64,000 nt of DNA from Drosophila miranda (taxonomy: Eukaryota > Arthropoda > Insecta > Diptera > Drosophilidae). The stretch covers positions 4,262,001-4,326,000 of the forward strand of contig NC_046673.1 in assembly GCF_003369915.1 (NCBI RefSeq), written 5' to 3'. The notes under the pieces are model-generated. The model saw only the letters and a program-made list of their open reading frames with translations, searched no databases and was not told where the DNA came from. Made by a program: the position numbers and the translations under genes. Below, piece after piece: positions 57,512 through 64,000 of this stretch; within the stretch, counting starts at the first letter, position 1, and the number at the start of each line of letters is the position of its first letter.

Positions 57512-60500
57512 CTAGACCTTGCTCTCGGGTCCATCGGCCACTTGCTTGAACGCCAGGCGTATGCGGGACAGGTAGTGGGAGCAAATGTGTCCGTAGTTCT
57601 TGTTGTACCACTCAGGTGTTTTACCCCTGAAAGTAGGCAATTATTATTTGGGTATTTTCCAATGGAAAATATCTTTTTTTTTTTTTTTTTCATGTGGAAA
57701 ATTTGTATTTTATTGTAAACAAGTTTACTGCTACCTTTCGTGGCAACTTAATCTAGTTTTACATTTAAGGGGAAAAACAATTGATCACAGGAGATACATA
57801 CTTAAACTTAATGTTACATATATGGAGTAAGTACATACATTATTTAGAATATTTACAAAAAGTTAATGAGATGTTATAGGAGGGATCTAGTAGGGAGATC
57901 CAGTGGATGACTCCTTTTGAGTCTTCTTTTCCTTGGCGGGTTAATTAGACGTCTGGCTAGCGCATTAGGGTGACCACCAAGTCGTTGCAAGTACCTTGCT
58001 GCATGTAATTGTATAACATCGCCCACTTTGGGAACCTTTAGGTCCCTCTCGATGTCGCTGTTTCGTATGTACCATGGAGCATTGCATATTCGTCGTAGAA
58101 TTTTTGACTGAGCAACTCTAATTTTATTTAAGTTGGTTTTTGACGCGATGCCGTAAACTTGAAGTGCGTATTTCCATATGGGGCTGAGGATGGACTTGTA
58201 TATCGTGACTTTGCTGTACAGCGATAGCTTATTTCTTGGTGCAAGTAGCCACGCCATCTTTCCCGCTTTCGCCATCACAGACTGTCGAACCATGGTAGTA
58301 TGGGTTTTGAAATTTAGTGACCTGTCGAGTACAACACCCAGGTATTTGTACGAGCTCTTGTGCGTAAGTGTGGAGCCCAGCATATTAATGCCTCCGCAAG
58401 AAAGTGTTCTCGTAGCAAAAGTAACATTAGCACATTTGCTGCTGTTGATGCCTATGTTCCATTTCTGAGCCCAGACCTCAAAGCTGCTCACATATTGTTG
58501 CAGAGCTTCCGTAGCTAGATTTATGCTTGGACTTCTGGTCAGCACTGCAGTGTCATCCGCGTAGGTTGCTATCAACACATCGTCCTCGTCCAACCCAGTT
58601 ATTACCCTTGAGGAAGGCATATCGGCTGTATATAGGGTATATAACGTTGGTCCAAGAACGCTGCCTTGTGGGACGCCTGCACAGATTGGGCGCTTCGATG
58701 ATTTTGCTCCATTTACAACAACTCTAAAACTTCTGTCCATTAGAAAGCTACTCACCAGCTGGAATAGCTGCGGCGGCAATATGTTTCTCAGCTTAAAGAG
58801 GAGGCCATCATGCCACACCCTGTCAAACGCTTGTTGAATGTCCATAAACACAGCTACCGAATACATTTTTTGCTCCATTGCATCAAGCGCGAAGTTGACC
58901 ACTCGATGAAGTTGTTCAGGCGTGCCGTGACCTTGTCTAAATCCAAACTGCCACTTTGGAATTCTTTTCTTTACAGGTTCAAGCTGCATGATGCGGTTCA
59001 GTATCATTCTTTCCGCCATCTTCCCTAGCGCTGAGAGCAGGCTAATTGGTCTGTAGCCATCGACTTCTGTGTGTTGTTTTTCTGGCTTAGGTACCATGGA
59101 GATTAGCGCCATCTTCCAGCAGGTAGGAAAGTGTCCTATCCTAAGAATGCTGTTGAGGAGCAGCACTATAAATAGCAGGGAAAATATCTTAGAAAAGTTC
59201 CAAAGTAGCGTTTTTCTCCGATTTTTTTCAATGATGTAAAAACTTACTTGACATCCACTCTGGCCAAATGCATTACTCTAGATCTGCCACTGCCACAGGG
59301 CTCGATGAGATAGCGAGAGGCAAGGACCACGCCGCGCACAGCTCCATACAAGGGCTTGGCCTTTGCATTGTCAATGGAGGTCTCCACAATGACACAGGCA
59401 CCACGTGGCAGATCCGTTTGCCAGGAACTGAAAAACATATATATATAGTATATTGGGGATATTTGGGGGTAGGGATTTCACAACTTACCGCAAGACACAA
59501 AAGTCGGTTGTTAGCTGCCCATCGAGGGCGTATTGATAGATCTCCGTGCGATCGTCCAACTTCTTGACTGGCACTGCAGCAGATTTATGTCCCAGGAGGC
59601 GCGTTGCTTGATCACGTACTCGAGCACCTCTCGCGGTGGTCCCTCGATTTCCGTGGAACAACGCCACAGGCGCAGGGGATGGCCATCGCCCACCTTCTTG
59701 TAGGCGATGTCCACACTGCTGTCATTCGGGGAGTTGATGCTGAACCAGCCACGGGTTCTGTTTGGGAAAGGTTAAGTGTTTAGTTAAGGATTAGTGCCAG
59801 CTGGAGATGTGTTAGAGGTTTGCTCACTTCTCTCGACCCTCCTTGATGGTGGCGCTGGTGCACTCGTAGAGGTAGCCCCGCCAGTTGTGGAACTGCATGC
59901 CCTCACCGAGGGCCTCCAGGGGCACCGGCTTTGACTCCTCCATGTAGCTGAAGTTGCATTTGGCCAGCTTCTCCTTGCCGGCTGTGTAGATCTGCTTGTA
60001 GTGCTCGATCATGAAGGAGAGGCACTCGTGCGAGGCCTTCGCCTCGGCCAGCTCCTTCATGTCTGGCATGCCGGTGCCCTTGCCCTTGCGGCGGGGTGAG
60101 GCGGAGACCGAGGCCGATCCGGTGGAAATGGACGAGTGGAAGATGGACTGGGCCAGACACACGCCCAGATTGTTGCTGGTCATTTGGTTCTGGCACGAGT
60201 TTCCGGCTACAATGGTGAGGAACTCGAGCAGGACGTACAGGATCTCCCTGTTCTCATCGGGCAGCAGGAGCACGGCACACTGAACGGCATCTAGGCGCAC
60301 CTCCGCTGGCAGAACTGCAGGGGAAAAGTACATGGATTAGCAGCGGTGGCCACTGAAAAGCGGTCAAGGGTTACTTACGCTGAAAGATTGCCACAAATGT
60401 CTCGGACATCTTGGTCGTTAGCAGAGATTCGGGAAGTTCGCGGAAGTACTGCTTGAGCATGTCTGCCACGTCGTAGGCCTGCTGCAGATCGAACACATCC

Positions 60501-60657
60501 ATGCACTCGGCTGTCGAGTCGCGCACTTCGATCTGCTCGCGCAGCTTGATGATCCTCGACTTGCCGCCGCTCTTCCGGAAGAGGCCCACCTGGTCCAGGG
60601 CATTCAGCTGGAGCCACCGGAAGGCGGCCCGCACGGCCATGGGCAGGGTCAGACCCT
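57512..60657 (-). pseudogene. cv-c: cv-c (RhoGAP-START) gene copy 2, longer, interrupted by a LINE
   Basis: Minus-strand exons at about 60379-60657, 59828-60314, 59489-59757, 59248-59427 and 57512-57627. The first two carry most of the RhoGAP domain (LDQVGLFRKSGGKSR, AYDVADMLKQYFRELPESLL, LLPDENREILYVLL, NQMTSNNLGVCLA) that copy 1 lacks. The START-domain exon has the shared frameshift near 59573. A LINE at 57676-59178 splits the last intron. Nothing upstream of the RhoGAP domain (SAM, focal-adhesion part) is present. The region is a partial gene and unlikely to make a working GAP. Confidence 0.82.
57676..59178 (-). mobile_element. Jockey-like LINE, 5'-truncated
   Basis: On the minus strand a 430-residue frame (57874-59166) carries reverse transcriptase motifs: GYRPISLLSALGKMAERMI, FGFRQGHGT, the catalytic YADD and PQGSVLGPTLY. 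It lacks the endonuclease and ORF1. A poly(A) tail (T run at 57674-57690) ends the element. The duplicated target GGAAAATATCTT is at 57664-57675 and 59179-59190. The uninterrupted site is in copy 1 at about 7285. This is a classic recent 5'-truncated insertion. Confidence 0.92.
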
Positions 60658-60783
60658 GCTGAACCAGCCACGGGTTCTGTTTGGGAAAGGTTAAGTGTTT
60701 AGTTAAGGATTAGTGCCAGCTGGAGATGTGTTAGAGGTTTGCTCACTTCTCTCGACCCTCCTTGATGGTGGCGCTGGTGCACT
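60658..60783 (-). repeat. Short repeat of a cv-c exon-intron piece
   Basis: 126 bp here duplicate 59742-59867 (exon end, short intron and next exon start: CAGCCACGGGTTCTGTTTGG to GCGCTGGTGCACTCG). They are attached beyond the RhoGAP exon and end in DINE-1 L. This is a rearrangement scar, not a normal exon. Confidence 0.85.
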
Positions 60784-61592
60784 CGAATGTGCAATATTGT
60801 GGATGCAACAGATTTTCGTCCTTTGTGTGGGCGGAAGGGGGTGGGGCGAAATTTTGAGATACACGTTTTATAGTAAGATCTAACAGGAGTGCGGATACCA
60901 AATTTGGTTACTCTAGCCTTAATAGTCTCTGAGATTTTTGAATATCCCCAGATTTTCGTCCTTTGCGGGGGCGGAAGGGGGTGTGGCGAAATTTTGAAAC
61001 AAACTCGTCTCGGTCCGATATATTAGGAGTGTGGATACCAAATTTGGTTGCTCTAGCTTTTGTAGTCTCCGAGATCTAGGCGCTAATGTTTTACTCTAAG
61101 CAAAGCCGCCTATGCTACGTGTGTGTTAGAGAGAGACAGGGCGAGAAAAAATGAAATTGTTTTCTTGATGCTGGCTATAATAATAATACGATCCAATTCA
61201 GATTCCGCAGTCTTAAAGATATGGTCATTCTCTACAACTCTACGTTTTTGGTTTTCTCATATCTTTAAAATTGTGGATGCCACAGATTTTCGTCCTTTGT
61301 GGGGGCGGAAGTGGGCGGGGCGAAGTTTTGAAATATTTTTGTAGCAGTGACATATCACAGAAGTCTGGATCCAAAACATCGTTGCTCTAGCTCTTATAGT
61401 CTTTGAGCACTAGGCGCTGAAGGGGACGGACAGACGGACAGACAGACAGGGCTCAATCGACTCGGCTATTGATGCTGATAAAGAATATATATACTTTATG
61501 GGGTCGGAAACGATTCCTTCTGGACGTTACACACATCCACTTTTACCACAAATCTAATATACCCCAATACTCATTTTGAGTATCGGGTATAA
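60784..61592 (-). mobile_element. DINE-1/Helentron element L (3' end missing)
   Basis: Begins in the middle of the element (TCGAATGTGCAATATTGTGG) and runs to the intact AGTATCGGGTATA end, with a short GGAC/AGAC array. It is closest to element K. It is absent from block copy 1. Confidence 0.88.
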
Positions 61593-61720
61593 AAAGAGCG
61601 AATGCTATTCTGCCTCGACACTCGGACCCTACTTTCTCTGCTCGACCCTTCAACTGTCAACTTCCATTACTCTTTCCTCAGATACGATCCTTGACCTATA
61701 GGTGGCGCGTTTATTTTTCT
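61593..61720. other. Short unique stretch before the gypsy fragment
   Basis: About 130 bp (GAGCGAATGCTATTCTGCC ... CTATAGGTGGCGCG), not found elsewhere in the window. It may be more of the adjoining LTR, since copy 1 is cut just inside it. No gene is seen. Confidence 0.4.
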
Positions 61721-62960
61721 TTTTCTTCCACCCCAGTGCTGTTAGGACGCACAGATGTACCTGAATTTTGGTCTGCCGAGAAGCTATCCTATTCCCCGAG
61801 TGAATTTCCCCAAAGCTACAGGGCACTTTACAAATTCCCCCCTGCCAAAATCAGACTTGGGGTAGCGAGACAGAGCTGTCACACGGCCGAAAGCACAAGG
61901 CTGATCCAACCCGTAGCTTAGGTGCCACTACTGCCGCATGTCCTTCGCATGATACCTGCCAATACTTTTACCCTGTAAATCTTCTATTTCATAGATAGAA
62001 TTCCCTATCTTTTTCTGAACTCTCGCCTTCACAAATACCTTGCCAAGTTTTGCATTGTAACCAGCTGGGAAACTGCTTTGCTTAAAATTTCTCCTAAATA
62101 CCTCTTGTCCAACTTTATACGACACTTCCCGAGATCTTTTATCATACTGCCGCTGATTTCGCTCATTTTGCTTTTGCATGACCTCGCTGGCCTTTTTCCG
62201 GATTACCTCCAGCGAATCTTCTTTCGTAAAACTTGCTGCCCTGTCTTCCAGCAATTTTAACGACCTCAGAAGCGAATAAGTTTCCCCGGATGTGATCATC
62301 TGCTGCCCAAACACCATATAGTAAGGAGTAGCCCCTATCCCCGAATGGATTGCCGATCTTAAGGCGCAGCAAATGCTGCTCAGATGCTCATCCCAATCCT
62401 TCTGATCCGGTCGAACATATGCTCTAATGGCAGCGATAACCGAGCGACTTACTCGCTCCGATGCATTTGCTTGCGGCGCATGCAGGGCCGTCAACGTATG
62501 CTTTACTCTGTGAGTTCTCAATAGATGTTGGAACGCGTCTGCTCTAAGCTGGGAGCCATTGTCTGAGAAAATGGTTTCCGGTACGCCAAACGTGTGGAAC
62601 AGTTCCTCCTTGAGATATGTACCTTATTACCACCTCTGCTGTTAATTTCTTGACGGGCTTTAGAAAAACAAACTTCGAATAGTGATCTAGTACAATAAAT
62701 ATCCCAACATGTCCGCTTCGCGATCTTGGATATGGCCCCAGAAAGTCGATGTAGAGCCTTTGGAAAATCCTCTGTGATTCCGCCGGTATTCCAAAAGGAG
62801 GTCTTAATGTGGTGTTGGGTGGTTTTGTTGTTTTGCATTGACTGCAGGCATTTACATACATATGTGTGTCTTGACGTCATTCACAAGACCCGGCCAATAA
62901 TAATAGCGCCTGAAACGCTCCAAAGTCTTATGCATCCCTCCATGGGAGGCCAAGGGCCAT
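61721..62960 (-). mobile_element. Ty3/gypsy LTR element 3' fragment, copy 2
   Basis: Matches 8266-9510, with the same integrase frame break near 62520-62630, the same polypurine tract and the same LTR start. A handful of substitutions separate the copies, for example a Glu/Ile versus Glu/Leu pair near the C-terminus. Confidence 0.8.
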
Positions 62961-63082
62961 CAATTTGCAGTGGCTACGCAACGCCCGACGTCACGCTCAG
63001 ACTGATTTTCTGTCTCTCTTGCACGCACTCTTTGTCGCGTCGCATAATATTATCTCACAACTCACAACGTTCCCCCTCGTTT
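62961..63082 (+). mobile_element. DINE-1 3'-end fragment M
   Basis: Twin of fragment C, with the same reduced hairpin. Its terminal base pattern (CACAACGTTCCCC) keeps the standard form, where C and F read CACAACGCTCCCC. C and F therefore share a substitution that M lacks. Confidence 0.85.
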
Positions 63083-64000
63083 GTAATGTTTTTGAAAAAA
63101 TTAATAAATAGCTTTAAAAACGTGTCCTGGAAACCACAAACGTTCTTGCTTTATTAACAATGAATCAATCTATGCACAAACAATTGTTTCATATAAATCG
63201 GTAAGTTGGTTAAAAAGATATAGCGGTTTGACTTTGGAAAATTGTTGTACCTATTCAGTTGAGCGGCACTGTAAGTATACAATAAATATATAACACAAAA
63301 CCCACCCTTTTCTGCTATCTTGCAAAAGCAGAGAGAGAGAGACAGAGAGACACCAGCTGCGGCTGCGCTGTCGGCTGACGTATATTTGTTGTACTCAGAA
63401 GCAAGCACATACAAAATCTCACACATGCAGCGACAGCCGATATATCTCTCTCGCTCTTGCAAGGCAGACCTGCGGCGGCGCGACTGCGCTACTTCGAAGT
63501 CATTTTCGCAAATGGCGGCGCTGCCAATTGCTATAAAAAGGCGAGCACAGTCGAAGCCACGCGACTTTATTTTTTTTTTTTTAACTGTAAACATCTACTC
63601 TTCTAAACCTAGTGCGCAGGGAGTCAGCACCGTGCGCACCATGGCACCCCAGAACCTCCGCAACCACACTTCTCGGAGCGTAATTGAACCTCCGCAACCA
63701 CACTTCTTGGAGCGTTATTGAACCTCCGCAACCAAAATTCTTGGAGCGTAATTGAACCTCCGCAACCACACTTCTTGGAGCGTAATTGAACCTCCGCAAC
63801 GAATATTCTTCTCGGGGGCATGGCTTTTGATTATATTAGTCGGTTTAAATTGTTTAAAACTAAATTATTTAAAAGCTAATTTAAACTTCAATTAAATAAA
63901 CCCTCGGCGGGGATGATGCAGGCACGAGTGCTGTCGGCCACCCCGACGGAGGGCAGGCCGTGCTCCTTGCACATGGCCAGGAGGTCCTTGTTGGTCCTTG
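63083..64000 (-). repeat. Module U, copy 5 (cut by the window edge)
   Basis: Holds the 34-bp repeats (63651-63817), the TATAAAAA box (+) at 63532 and the start of the short MSELSNLE-type ORF. The P-like frame would lie beyond 64000. It follows fragment M just as copy 2 follows fragment C. Confidence 0.88.

Overview
The window reads as Drosophila heterochromatin, most likely the Y or neo-Y chromosome of an obscura-group species (D. miranda, D. pseudoobscura or a close relative). The reasons are: at least thirteen whole or partial DINE-1/Helentron copies (TATACCCGATACT start, GTCC/GGAC microsatellite, CACAACGTTCCCCCTCGTTT end); broken fly gene copies whose melanogaster orthologues, by my recollection, lie on different chromosome arms (Herc4, cv-c, a mei-38-like gene, RacGAP84C, vasa); and dense nesting of LTR, LINE, P, hAT and other DNA transposons. 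The species and chromosome are inferences; nothing in the sequence names them.

Layout. Positions 1-9.6 kb hold an amplified block: leader, DINE-1, a 1.46-kb module U, DINE-1, a Herc4 pseudogene (+), a mei-38-like fragment (-), a cv-c fragment (-), and a Ty3/gypsy integrase fragment. The same block recurs in direct orientation at 51.0-63.1 kb with its own later changes: a 0.67-kb loss in Herc4, a 5'-truncated jockey-like LINE inserted in cv-c, and about 1.6 kb that copy 1 lacks. Positions 9.5-19.6 kb form a large inverted repeat with arms of about 3.8 kb, each holding module U, DINE-1 and a RacGAP84C-like gene. A 2.55-kb spacer separates the arms and holds a BEL/Pao fragment plus a third RacGAP copy.

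Positions 19.6-31.2 kb hold gypsy remnants, another DINE-1, a four-unit ~210-bp tandem repeat and a degenerating GPATCH2-like gene with a DRE-type promoter motif. At 31.2-36.3 kb lies an LTR-to-LTR errantivirus with 250-bp LTRs and a TGCA target duplication, lacking its reverse transcriptase region. Positions 36.3-39.4 kb hold two apparently intact single-copy genes: an enkurin-like protein and a four-exon CYP4-type P450. Positions 40-50 kb are a nested transposon graveyard: a P element with its 31-bp terminal repeat and third-intron position, a TIR transposon (CCCAGCAAACCAA) carrying DINE-1 copies, and a hAT element interrupted twice. It ends in a vasa pseudogene and an unrecognised broken gene.

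Taken together the window shows gene capture, amplification and decay rather than a cooperating pathway. The features most worth testing are the RacGAP inverted repeat (a hairpin-RNA candidate against a testis GAP), the vasa pseudogene (a piRNA-source candidate), and the five-copy DINE-U-DINE module carrying a P-like transposase C-terminus. Most element and pseudogene boundaries are uncertain by a few bases to tens of bases.
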